A stretch of 64,000 bases of DNA. Source: Oxyruncus cristatus. Its lineage: Eukaryota > Chordata > Aves > Passeriformes > Cotingidae. The DNA lies in the NCBI GenBank assembly GCA_013399855.1, contig VXAY01004335.1, forward strand, positions 68,184 to 132,183, written 5' to 3'. Position numbers and translations under genes: made by a program. This document shows positions 36,289 to 48,115 of the stretch, piece after piece. The notes under the pieces are model-generated. The model was not told the origin of the DNA, made no database searches, and was given only the letters and a program-made list of their open reading frames with translations. Every line of letters starts with the position of its first letter. Position 1 is the stretch's first letter.

Positions 36289-38398
36289 GTGAGAATCCAG
36301 ACCTAAAGTTGCTTCCCCTTCCCTTCCTCACCTAGTCTTTATTGACCCACCTTTCTCTTTTGTCACTGTTTTCTTTGTTTGTTTTCAGGAAACAGGATTG
36401 AATTCTAACAAGAACAACTGCTTGAGTTCTTCTCAATAAATTTCTCTTTCTTTCCAAGAAAGGGTAGTAATTACAGACATTCATACCATCTATAAGGCTG
36501 TCCAACAGGGTAAGGTTGGAAAGTAACAATGTGAAATCTCTGCTTAATTCTTTGTTTCAGAGTAAACACCTTTAACCATTTTTTATTGTGTTCCTTACAA
36601 GTTATTTAAAACTTCCTGTGTTCATCGTTTTTTGTGGGGTGAAGCAGATTGAGGTCTGTATATCAGAGTTATTGCTTAGTATTACCCAGTGACATTATCA
36701 TGTTAAAAATCCTGTCCTTGGCAGACTACTTAGTCCACGAAATTTCATGTATTACATTTTCATTTTGGATTTTCTGATTTTTTTTTCAGTTTTAAATTTT
36801 TGAGTTTCGGGCTGTGATGTGAAATTCAGGTGAAATGAACAACTGAGAACTGAAACTGCAGAGATGCTTCATCTGAATCTCTCTAAACAAAAACTATACC
36901 TGTCATTTTTCTGTATTAATGTTTACCACGAGAGTGAAAAAAACTTGAAACAATATTAAATTAAATCGTTTTCACGTATGACTAGTTGGATATGAATTAA
37001 AAACAAATTAAAAAATAATAAAAAAATAAAACTAAAAGGCTGGACTTCCATTCAGAACCCATATTAGTATCTGGAAGCATTCAGAGTCAGGATCAGGTTC
37101 TGTTTGCTACGTCAGACAAGATAAGACTTCATTGCATCTGACTAATGTGCTTTGCATACATACATTAATAAGCTGAGGTGCCCCGCCATGTATGGGTGTG
37201 ACTTCAATAAATACCATAAAGAAATAAAATGAAAATAATTCTATGTCAGAAAATATTCTCCATACAGATTCCTTTTTCCCAGACGTACATCTAATAGTGA
37301 TTTTCATGAAAAAGAATGTCTCTAAACATATTTTTAGACATTAAACAGAAGCAGAGACTAAACAGTAATTTCAAATAGTATCTATCTTAGGATATGAGAA
37401 AGTTAGTAGAACAGATTTTCAAATATGATATAAAGGTATTATTAAAATTCAGAGGAGGCTGAGGAAAAATCTGAAGATGACTGGTAGAGAGCTTTTTTCT
37501 AAACAGGTTTTCTAGTAGAAATTTTAGCATCCTAAAGGATATTAAAACTCATTTTTTTCAGGCAAAATGGAATTCGAGCAAGAAGTGTGTTATCTGTAAT
37601 TCCTTACTCATGACTTTTGGGCAAAGATCGAGGAGGTGGCAAATATTATTGTCACTAGAGAAGGTTATTAGCCAAAACGGCATTTTTTATTAAAATGGAT
37701 GAGCTACTTCCAGTTCATACCTGATCACTGTGTTTGAGTAAACTGGCTGGCATGGACTAAAACTTTCTTAAGGGATTTTTCTAATGCTTTGCCTGTGTGA
37801 TGATCACTTGCCACTGTCTGTGCCTGTGGCCTGGTACTATCTATTGAACTAGTATGAGTCTATCCAGACTAACAATAATACTAAGCAGCTTGTCAAAAGT
37901 CCAAACAACAAAGAAATGTAACACTTATGTATCTTCAAACAGAAGATAACTATTTTAATCAGGCATTGGAAAATTGTACCTTTATTAAAAAAAATGGAAA
38001 ATTATTAAAATGTTGTGTTTTAAGAAGCAAAATGTGAGCATTGAGGGCAGAGGTAAACACCTCACGACTTGGAGACTGCAGCTGCTGAACAAGGCTCCTC
38101 TTCTCAGATAAGGAAGTTGGGACAGATAACAGTTAGCGCAGTTAATACTTATTATCTCTTTTGTCTTTGTCTTTGTAAAAATGTCACTAGGATTATGCAG
38201 AGAATCTAACCTGGACGAATGGATTTGTTCTGTCCTGCAGACATTTTTCTGTTAATAGTCCTATGATATTGTAGCCAATCCACTACAACATTTAACTTAT
38301 TTCAAGGAAGCTGGGCAAACATTTACTGTATATGACATTTCCTTGCCTGTATGGCAAATTTAATCTGGGGTTAAGTGAATATGACATTCTGTACCTAC

Positions 38399-38426
38399 AA
38401 AAAACAAAAAAACAAACAAACAAACA
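38399..38426. repeat. (AAAC)n microsatellite-like tract
   Basis: Consecutive AAAC units after an A-rich start. Low complexity, with no associated element seen. Confidence 0.9.
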
Positions 38427-40823
38427 GATTTTTAAAAGTAATGGCCATAATCCTTACATAAAATGCTGAAACAATTGTATGAATAAAATTTTTAATTTCT
38501 CAGAAGCTTAGGACAGGAAACAAAGAGTAAACATTTTGGATCTAAAATGATATGGAATTCATGTAAATTATTAGCCTGGATTTAATAGCTAATAATAGGC
38601 CTTAAAGTAGGACTTTGTAAATTTTTTAATAGGGCTTTCATGCTAGTTTAACTTCTTTTTTAGCAGGAGTCGAATAAGTTCATGTATTTTTGGCAATGTT
38701 CTTTTATAATGTTCTTCCATAAAAGGATTATTTTTATAGATATACACACTTTACTTTCCCATGTAATCTTCACACTATTCCTAATTCTCAAATAAGGGTT
38801 CTAATCTGTTGTTCTGGGGACAATTATTGTGCTACCAGTGGAATTTTCTGGTGACAGCAATAAGGGGACTGGTTAAGAAACTCACTGAAAAGCTGTTTTT
38901 TCCAGAAAAAGATTTTTTTCATGGTGCCTTATGTTTGATTTAAGTCTCTGGTGGCCTAATAATAAAAGACGTTAAATAAATTAATTATATGTTTGCTGTC
39001 AGATACCCAATAAATTTAAACAATCAATGACTTGTCTTTTATGAAATATAATATTATTACATTATTATTACTGTATTTTTGGAATATTATTACTGTAATT
39101 TCAATTTGTATAATAGTAGAACTTTTCTTTCTATAAGTAATAATAACTCTAATTATATATCTATTAAAACACAAATCCTGTTCTATTTCTCTTGCTAGAT
39201 AAAATAAACAATAATGGCACAGATGTCATTTAATCAAAACCACAAAAGACACACAGAAAAAACAAGAAAAGAATCTTTTTCCTAGAGCCAGGGTATTGTT
39301 GGCAAAGTAGGTTCTCAGTTGCACAAAACAGCGTAAGCTCCATGTCTGTACAAATGTCAGCAGCGGACATAGAAAAGATTATTTTATCAGACTGTGGAGC
39401 ATAACTTAGCTACAGCTTGACAAGAATACTCTCAAAGTTTTGAGTGAGAGTTTACATTCTAAAATAGAAAAAAGAATCCCAAATACTTCTCACATTTCAC
39501 TTTTAAAAGCAAAGGAAACAAAACACTCAAAGAGAAACACTTGGAATTGATATCAGAGCAATGTCAGAATCAAAGCAGACAGCAGTCTTGCATCTTTTAC
39601 ACTTCAGGTATTTCCTGGGGACAAACATTTGTTGAAATGTAGAAGTTGTGGTTAGAATTCAGAAATGCTCCTTAGATGTATAGGTGAGAGGCCAATCCTT
39701 GGCACAAATTTGAATATCATCAAAGAACTTCAGAATCTAGCAGCTCACTCCAGCACAAGGGAAGGAACAGATGAGAAATTTTACCCTTAGCTCCCTATTG
39801 CTGCATATGCTTTCCTTGCTCATGTTGGCTAAGTATTGTAAAAGTCATTCTAGCAGCCAAATGTCTCTGAAGGAATTGACAGATGAATCAGGCAGGATCA
39901 GAAGGGCAAGTCCTTTGGAATTCCTTGGAATAAAGAAATATAGATTTGATTCTCCCTATCTTTATCAAATCTTCCTTAAGCTTCAAGGGAACTTTAAAAG
40001 GGAAAGCATACTCTCCAAGTGAATACATGGACACACTGTAGCCATACAGAAAGTTTTGATTTGCTTTTAGGCTCCCCAGCCCTACTCCTTGAAAACTTAT
40101 TGTCAAACCAGCAATATACCTCATGTAAACTTTGTGAGAACATAGGGAATAAAATTCAGCACAAAGCAAAAACCTCTTCCGAGTTTCTCCCCAGATCACT
40201 GAGAGTCTTGCATTAAATAACCATGACACAAATGACCACTTCCAAATGACACAAGGTAGACAAATGCAATACTGCTTCCTCACCTTTAGAGAGATTTACA
40301 GCCAGAGCCCACATTACAGTTGCCATCCCAATATGACACAGGTAACTGCATTGTTTACTTGCATCACAGGCAGTAGAAAGAAAATATTTTCCCTACTGAA
40401 GGTGTCGTGGAGTTCTCTTGTTTTGCCAGCTAATACCATGGCCACCACAGCTTGAGAGAATTTCCTGTGCCAAACTAGGTTTCTCTCAAGGTTATGGACA
40501 TCTAGGGACACACTGGGGGTAAAGTCATCTTGATACACCTCAAATTACTCCAAGGCTATGTGTCAAATTCACACATCCAGCAGATGTACATATAATCTAT
40601 CACAAGAGCTTTAGATCAAAAAATCTCAGAGAAAGGATGTAAGAAAGCTCCCTAGAAGCATTTTATCATCCATAACTCTAAATTGGCAATAAGCAGCATG
40701 TGTTAGAAGGGATGTTTTAGTTTCCAGGTTTAATTGAATAAAAGTGAATATAGTAATTTAGCACCTGTGGAAGAAAATCATACATAATTTAAATGATTTT
40801 GTAGGGCTGTGCACAGTGCTTAC

Positions 40824-40835
40824 CTGAGTTAATCC
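40824..40835 (-). other. Microexon-like site (12 nt)
   Basis: On the minus strand, CTATCTTTGCATTAGTTTTCAG (acceptor tract with a TGC) precedes GGATTAACTCAG, which is followed by GTAAGCAC. The inner 12 nt is a multiple of three and open in the frame of its first base (G-L-T-Q). A UGC near the 3' splice site is a known feature of SRRM4-dependent neuronal microexons. Both sites are strong, but with so short an interval a chance pairing in 64 kb is plausible. Confidence 0.18.
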
Positions 40836-41705
40836 CTGAAAACTAATGCAAAGATAGGAACAAAATAGCCACTCAGACAATAGCATGGTAAGGAAAGGAT
40901 TTGTGCTTTGTGGTTGAAATATGTATTCCTATAGAAATTAAAAGCAAACTCACGCTCATTTTTCACTGAGTAAATATTAACTCAGCCATAAAAAACCCCA
41001 AACAGTTCTTACTACTCTTTCAAATGGAATATTTGTAAATTATTTTGAGAATTTCAGATACAATACTTTGCACTTCAGAGGGAGCCTAGATTCACAAAAT
41101 TTTCTTCTGAAGCATCTGAAGTCAGATTGATTTTTTTTTTCTAAACTTTCTATTTACTTTTCCTTTCTATGATTAAAATTCTCTTCCTGTTCCTGGCATA
41201 AATCCTGACCTTATATATACAGGGAATCTTTTCTACAGAATCCTAGTCTCCAGTCTGAATTTTTAACTGGAAAATAACATGCTAACTAATGCTGGCCAGA
41301 TATTAATAACTATAGGGATTTTTTTTTCATCTAAGAATATTTCTATTCCAAATTTAAATGTTTGACTCATCCTAAAGTGGAAAGATAAGACATTCAGTAT
41401 TGGATTTAGCTCCCAAAACTGTTCACAAAACAAGTGTCAAGAGATAAATGTCACATCTAGGATTTTGACTTTTGCCTACCTCCTGTTTCTCAAACATTTG
41501 GTCAGAAGAAATAGAATTCAGATTTTCATAATCCTTCAGGGACTTCTTAGGCTTATGGAAAGGGCAAAATATTCTAAGCCACTTAGAAGTGTGTTGACTC
41601 TGAAATCAGATTGTACCAAGAAAAGTGCCTGCTTTAAAAATTCATGCTCTCAAGAAGCTGTTTAAACAAATTCATTTTAGTTTCTTTCTTTATATATGCA
41701 GCATA

Positions 41706-41847
41706 TCAGGATAAAATTTTTCACCCAGAGGGTAGCTGAGCACTGGAACAGGTACATGGAGTGATTCTTGGGTGTTCTGTGCAGGGCCAGGTGTTGGACT
41801 CAATGATTCTGATGGGTCCCTTCCAACTCAGCATATTCTATGATTCA
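41706..41847 (+). mobile_element. CR1 LINE, 3' end with an internal deletion
   Basis: It begins like the CR1 'ggataaaatttttcacccagagggt' region and reaches GAGCACTGGAACAGGT. It then jumps after ACATGGA to the terminal GTGATTCTTGGGTGTTCTGT block and ends GCATATTCTATGATTCAG. Roughly 130 bp of the usual 3' region between 'ggaacagg' and 'acatgg' is missing. It is GC-richer than the flanks. Confidence 0.9.
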
Positions 41848-43985
41848 GAGACGATGCATCCAGCACAACTACAACAAAGAAAGAAAAGATTGAAAAAAAG
41901 TTTAAGTGAAGCAGTGACACAATCAGGTGAATAAAACAAGTTCAGAGTATCCTACCTTTCTTTATTCCATTATTCCTATGTTTATGGGCGGGTTTATTTC
42001 GTGCATGTCATTTTCATTTTTTTTTTATTTTCTCAAAAAGTATCTTTAATTTCCCATGACTGTAATGAAAACACATTTCAGTTTGCCTCTCAGATATTCT
42101 GAGTGCATGCATTAAATACTTGTTCATGTAATGTTTCACCATTTTACATTTGCTTGCCAAGCGGTAATTTGATTTATAAATGTATCAGTGCATCTATTCC
42201 TTGAACTGTAAAAGTCATTGTACTGTTCTTTTAATTTTCTTATCAAGAAACATCAGTACGTTATTTGTGTTATTATAAGCTTCATCAGATGCTTATTTTG
42301 TGATGAAGGACAGAAAATGTATGCAGGAAACAAGACACCTAATGTGACTGTGGCCTTGAACACAAAGCACCTGGCATGAACTGATGGGAAGGTGAAAAAG
42401 AAAAAAAAAAAAAGTTTATCAAGTGCAGTCTTACAGATCAGGTGCTTTTAACTGATTTGCACCATTTATGAGTGTATTGGTTGAAGTTATCCTGAAGTCA
42501 GTGAACTTGAAGTATAAATTCTGTTAGAAAATGTTCAAGTTCTCTTTTGTGTTCGCAGGTTTCCTGGGGCTTCAATAACAACCGCGGTGAAAGCCTCCCA
42601 AACTAGAATAATTAGCAACAAATGTGGGCACATTTTCTTCAGTGTTACTGCCAGGCTTTCTTTTCGTAACACTTTCACACTTCCAAGGACACGTAGCTGA
42701 CAACCAACTTTGGAAACTATCTGCTAATTTAGAGAAACAAAACCTACAACGCAAACTATGCAAATAGGAGGTGTAACCTGGTTTCCCTACATCAGGGATC
42801 AGGGATATATCTAAGGGGATACTTATGACAATATTTTTGTTGGATTTGTTTGTTGTTCTTTTTTCCTGTGTGGTGGTTCAAATTTGTATCCTGTTTCTAG
42901 GAAGCAATAATGTGCCCCAGCTATAGCTACTCTAATCTTAATCCAGTTTACTTTATATCTTGGATTTGTGCCTATGGTCGATGGTAATTAAAGTTTCCTG
43001 CCAAAAAGGTACTGAAAGCAACTTTTGGGCCGGATAAAAGAGGTTTAATTAGAAAATAAGAACCAAGCTTGTGTTTCCGTATCATAGGTAGCTGTTCCCT
43101 GAATTTGTGTGAACACATAAACTAGGACAAGTTCTGACACAAAAAGCTAATCATGGGGTAAGGAATGTAGCTGTCACTAGAGCTGCACAGTTTTCAGCTT
43201 GGTTAATAGTGGAGAAAATTTTAACCACTGTTCTTCTGTTCTGCTGTCGAGAGTCACCTTTTCTCTTAGGTTTCATTCTCTAGGCACAAGATAGTGATGG
43301 TCTAAAACAGCTATAGTGGCCCTGAAATGGTTTGAGATCGGTCCCAACAGAAAGAAAATAGATGTTGAAACAATCATGGCTCTTCTGGCCCTCGGAGTAA
43401 GGTGGAATTGTGGGGTTCAATGCTCTAATATTTCTGGAAGGTGCCACTGTATAAGTGCATTTTTTTCCTGAGTTCTATGCAGTGTGCAAAATTAAACTGT
43501 AAATTCTTCAGAAAGACCCAACTCTACACTGATCATCTTTTACTGCTGTTTACACACAGTACTGAAAGCAATTCCATAGATAGCAAGAGTTTCTAAGTTC
43601 TGGACAATACAGACAGTAGAACAGTACTTAAGACGGTGACAGACTTCAAGGTACAATTGACAAGGACTTTATAGATAAAAATACTATGACTAAAGGAGAT
43701 TAAAGATACTACTCTTTTTTAGGGTCAAAAAATGGCAGATTCCAGTGAGGTGAAGCTTAAAACTGTAAACCAATTTTCTTTGTCATTCCATAAGACAGGA
43801 TATTATTTGACCTCTTCAGTACCAGTAGATACCTTTTATGGTTCTCTGGCTCTTCACAGAGGATTTATTTCAACCTGGGTAGTAACCTGTCCTGGGTCCT
43901 ACCACTAGTTATGGTTCCACCTCTCAGCCTTGCTACCCACTTGATTCTTGCTAAGACAAATATAATACTTGCTGCACTTGTGGGG

Positions 43986-44010
43986 TTGTTTTGTTTGTTT
44001 GTTTGTTTTG
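43986..44010. repeat. (GTTT)n microsatellite-like tract
   Basis: About five GTTT units flanked by T/G-rich sequence. Confidence 0.9.
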
Positions 44011-46597
44011 TAATCCCCGACAGCCTTCCGGTGACTAATTTCAGCTCTGTTTCACTGTTGCCTACTTGAGCATACCTTTCCCATTTTCTTTAGTATCTTA
44101 CACAAACAACCAACTCTACTTCCTAGTTATACTACTTCCTGAACGTGCAGGTTTAAAGCTGAGCCTGTTAGTCTTGACAAGACAACATTAGTTAGAAATA
44201 TGGTGTAAACCTGTGAGTTTTCCACTAAAGTAAAAAACCTAAACAACAAACAGTTAGATGATCAATATTTTCCTAATCAACTGTCACAAACATCTCCAGT
44301 TTCATTAAGTGGAAAAGTATAGTGACTCTGGACATCACTGAAAGATAACTGTGTGGCTAATATTATGTTTCAAAACCTATTGCTGTGTGTGTAACTTTCT
44401 TTTAGGTTTGTAGAAAGAAAACAAAAGAAAGCAACTGTGTACAAGGCTCAAATATGCAATGGTTGTCCACTGTGTAAAACAAAAATGAAGCAGTCAGTTG
44501 CAGTGACTTCAACCCATCCAGGACCAGCAATAAAATAGTTTCATCTTCCTTCAAAGAACTACACTCATGCAGAGTGTCACCTTGCTTACATTGAGGCATC
44601 TTTCCAGTTCAAAATATTTTAAAAAGTGGTTGATGTGTGATTGACCTGTAGTTCCTCTGTCACTGAAACTGGAGGCTTCCTAGGCCTCATGATGCGATTC
44701 CTTGGTGCTGCTCAGGAGCTCCATGTTCATGGGTAGGATTTCCTGCAGCTCAAAGCACTTGCTGCCCACAGTTCTAGCAGACTGTGAAATCCAATTAATT
44801 ATACTCTGCAATTCTTATTGCAGCATCACTTAGAGAACGGCTGCTCTGGTGTGAGGGAGAACAGTTTGTGTCCTAAATAAGACTATTTCTGGATTTCATG
44901 GTTTCTCAGGGTCTACAAGACAAGTATGTCTCCCATTTCTGACTTGCGCCACAAATGTCAGTGTTTTACATTTACATCTCTCCTTTCAAAATAGACACTA
45001 TTTTTGAGGCTATTAACTCTAAAAAGTTAGAAATATGGTTAAGCTTTATGTGCCTGAAAGCTACACAACAGTAACTAAACATGCAATGTGGGCAGTCCAC
45101 AGAGATCAGAGAACCTCTTACTGTAATCAGACCCCAGGCTTTCCCTGTTTCAAATGTGTCAGAGAGGAGTGGAAAGTTCCTTTGTTTTGCTGATACTCAG
45201 ACCCTATCCTTTATTGATTTTTCTCCATTGCTGATAACACAAATGCTACTCCTGCTTCATCTGCTTCTTTGTTTCCAAGGGACCCTGCAAATCACATGGG
45301 TGATGTGTTCCAACAGAGATTAGATCACTTGCTTGCTCATTTGTTCTCACTTTTGGCTTCTAAGTTATTTTTGCAATTTACACATTCAGCAGCTAATGTG
45401 CTTACCTCAGACAGCCAGACTGAAATTTTTCCCTTGTTCCAATGTCACAGCCCTGTAAGCTAGTGGTAATTTCATCCCTTTTTTCCATTTTTGTTCCATT
45501 AATATGACAAAGAAAGTCTAAAAATAAAATATAAAAAAACTCTACAGTTTTTTTCTGAGATAACTGTTTCAGTAACTAAACCCCGTAATGTTAGCATATG
45601 TGAAAATTTATTAAAAATCATAGTATTATTTTCTATTCTATTTTGGTTCTCTGAAGCTACTGTTCTCTCAGTACTTTTCAAATACAGTTTATTTTAATAA
45701 TACCACGGAGGGATCCAAATTTCAAACCATTTACCTTTGTTGTTATCCCTTTAATAGGCCCATTGCTGTTTTCGTCAAGACTACATCTACATCTGAAGTT
45801 TACACAATAAATCAGAAACTATGCAGGTGGCTGGCATTTCAAAGCTGCCAGACATTAACACATTCTTTGATACCACTGAGCTTTCTAGGAGGAGTTGGTC
45901 ACGTTCTCTCCTGCAGAACGGACAACCACCTATCTTTAATGAAAGTATATGGGAGACAGACAAAAAACCAAACTCTGGAAATAGCACCTCCAGCTAAGTT
46001 CTCCTTGTAGTACATTGAGGACTGCTGTTTCTCACAATAGTTGTGAGGATCCCCGAAGAATGTTGCCATATTTCTATAGATGGTGTTCATCCCCACAGCC
46101 CTCCTCTTCCTATCCACGCTGACAAAGGGTTTTCAGCTGTGACAAAGAATCAAAGGAGCTGAAATGAAATCATAGCTTAAGAAGTCTATTGTGCAAAGAG
46201 ACTTTTCTATTTAATATTTGAGCTTCTAATTCCAATTAATTTTACCACAATAGGATTGGTAATCTGGCCTGGGGCCTCCTTATGAGAACACCTACCTCTG
46301 ATGCTATTTGCAACAGTCCCTCATTCACATCCACATCCTGACTGGGACTGTCAGCTGATCCAATCCACTGGCATAGACTAAGCAAATGAAGCCAAATTTT
46401 TCTTATGGCTTTGCCATTTCTAAAAAGACTCTTAGGCGTTGCATGAGTAAATATGAAGTGTTTATAGACCCCATCACATATTTCTGTGACACAGAAAGAG
46501 TTACAGTACAGTGATTAATTCCATCACCAACACAAGGGTTGCAAAACCTGGCTTATAGCCTCTGTTACCAGTGCAATGGAAAAAAGAGACAGTATGT

Positions 46598-46674
46598 CTT
46601 ATTGTTCATATCTGAGACTTCCTAAAAAAAGAAAGAAATACTTATTGTTCATATCTGAGACTTCCTAAAAAAAA
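46598..46674 (+). repeat. Direct duplication, ~33 bp at a 43-bp period
   Basis: CTTATTGTTCATATCTGAGA followed by CTTCCTAAAAAAA occurs at 46598-46630 and again at 46641-46674. A short A/G-rich spacer separates the copies. There is no N here, so unlike the other two duplications this one may be real slippage. Confidence 0.92.
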
Positions 46675-48079
46675 CCAAAATAATCTTGAGCAGAACTGTG
46701 GCAAGCAACCAATTTAATAAGATGCCCTATTATTCACATATACAATTACTCAGGGAAATTAGGGCAAAAATATTTTTTATACAGCTTCTAATATCGTGAT
46801 CTAAAACAGTCTGATTTCTGCTGTGAGACAGGTTTGCTGAAAGCTTCAGAGAAGGAATGTATAAGCTATTCAAAAAAGTGTCTTGTTTTTCAGTTACGCT
46901 TCTTTTAACTCTGCAAGCTACCTAGGAAGATCAAATTAATGTGTTTCTGCATACTTTTTTATCCTTGTTATGGTCACAGTTAATCAGATATCAGAGAAAG
47001 AATTTGCATCTCCAGTACCCTAAGTTTATACTGCTTTATATCAGAGTGACTCCAGAAATTTTAGAAGGATGAGCCTTGATTCATAGCACTATAACCCAGA
47101 AAAGACTCACTCATAAGGTGAAAAAGTTCTAGATATAAAAAAATTTCAGAAGAAGGCTGTTTAGATATACATAGACTGAAACTTATTTTCACTAAACCAG
47201 GAAAGGTGGTTAGGGATTAAAATGGTAGTGTCATTCTATATAGTTTCTAAAATAAATAAAAAAAAAGGTCAGAATTCAATGCAATGCTAAGTTTTGCTCA
47301 TAAAAAGCTCTTATGAGAATAGTCCCAGAGGGTTAAACCAGAGCATAGCACAGTGTGTTGGATGGTGGCACTGCTACAGGGCATGCATTTTGACTTTACA
47401 TTACTTCCCAAATTCTGTATGCTCCAGGCCCCCTGGTCACTCCTCCCCACTAAACCCACAGTCCCTTGTCAGGTAGAAAGTCGTCCTCTTTATTAGCTAT
47501 ACTCTCTCCTTTTTTTGTGTGTTTGATCTAACGTTAGTATTTTATTTTTGTTTATCTGTAATCTGAGAAAAAACTTTTCATCCTCAGTTTAAGTAACTCC
47601 TGCAATCTACATTGCTACTATAAATACTATTTGACCTACACTTTTCTGTATGATCTTATCGAGCCTGAATGCACAGAGTTAAATCAAAGGCTTTTAAAAA
47701 GGAAACACTAGGAGATAAAATACTGACAAGAGATAATGTACTTTTGTATGGATCACTTGGGATCCTCGGGACACAAAGGGAAGCTTTTAAGTGGAAAATA
47801 CAACAGGCTTTGCTCTCACTAGGATATTGGACTTTATTCTTTCCAAACAGATCTTGGCTCCAAGGGTATACTAAGGATTTAGAGATGCCAGTTTAAATAG
47901 GAAAGAAAGAAATTAGGACAACTGATTGGATGTGAAAAAGTAACAAATGAGTTACAGTAAGCGGTGTAGGTCTCCAATGTCAGAGATGGAGAGAACTACA
48001 TTGAATGACGTCTACTATAATTTCAAAGAAATATAAAAACATAAAATAAATTAAAATGTGTGGTTGCCAGATTTCGAGG

Positions 48080-48115
48080 TTTTTTTTTTTTTTGTTTTGT
48101 TTTCTTTTGTTTTTT
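48080..48115. repeat. T-rich tract with G interruptions
   Basis: A T14 run followed by TTTTG units. Low complexity. Confidence 0.85.

Larger units (their letters stand above)
31086..41705. other. AT-rich noncoding stretch with scattered exon-like sites
   Basis: Over 10 kb without a recognised repeat or gene. Exon-like signals at 34430-34700 (+), 36275-36288 (+) and 40824-40835 (-) are listed separately. AAAC-type low complexity lies at 38399-38426 and AT-rich words at 39040-39110. Frames of up to 131 aa (39888-40283, minus) lack any domain and have chance-like composition. Confidence 0.5.

Noticed and set aside
39888..40283. 131-aa minus-strand frame
   Set aside because: No domain or motif; rich in F, S, Y and C as expected by chance from AT-rich DNA.
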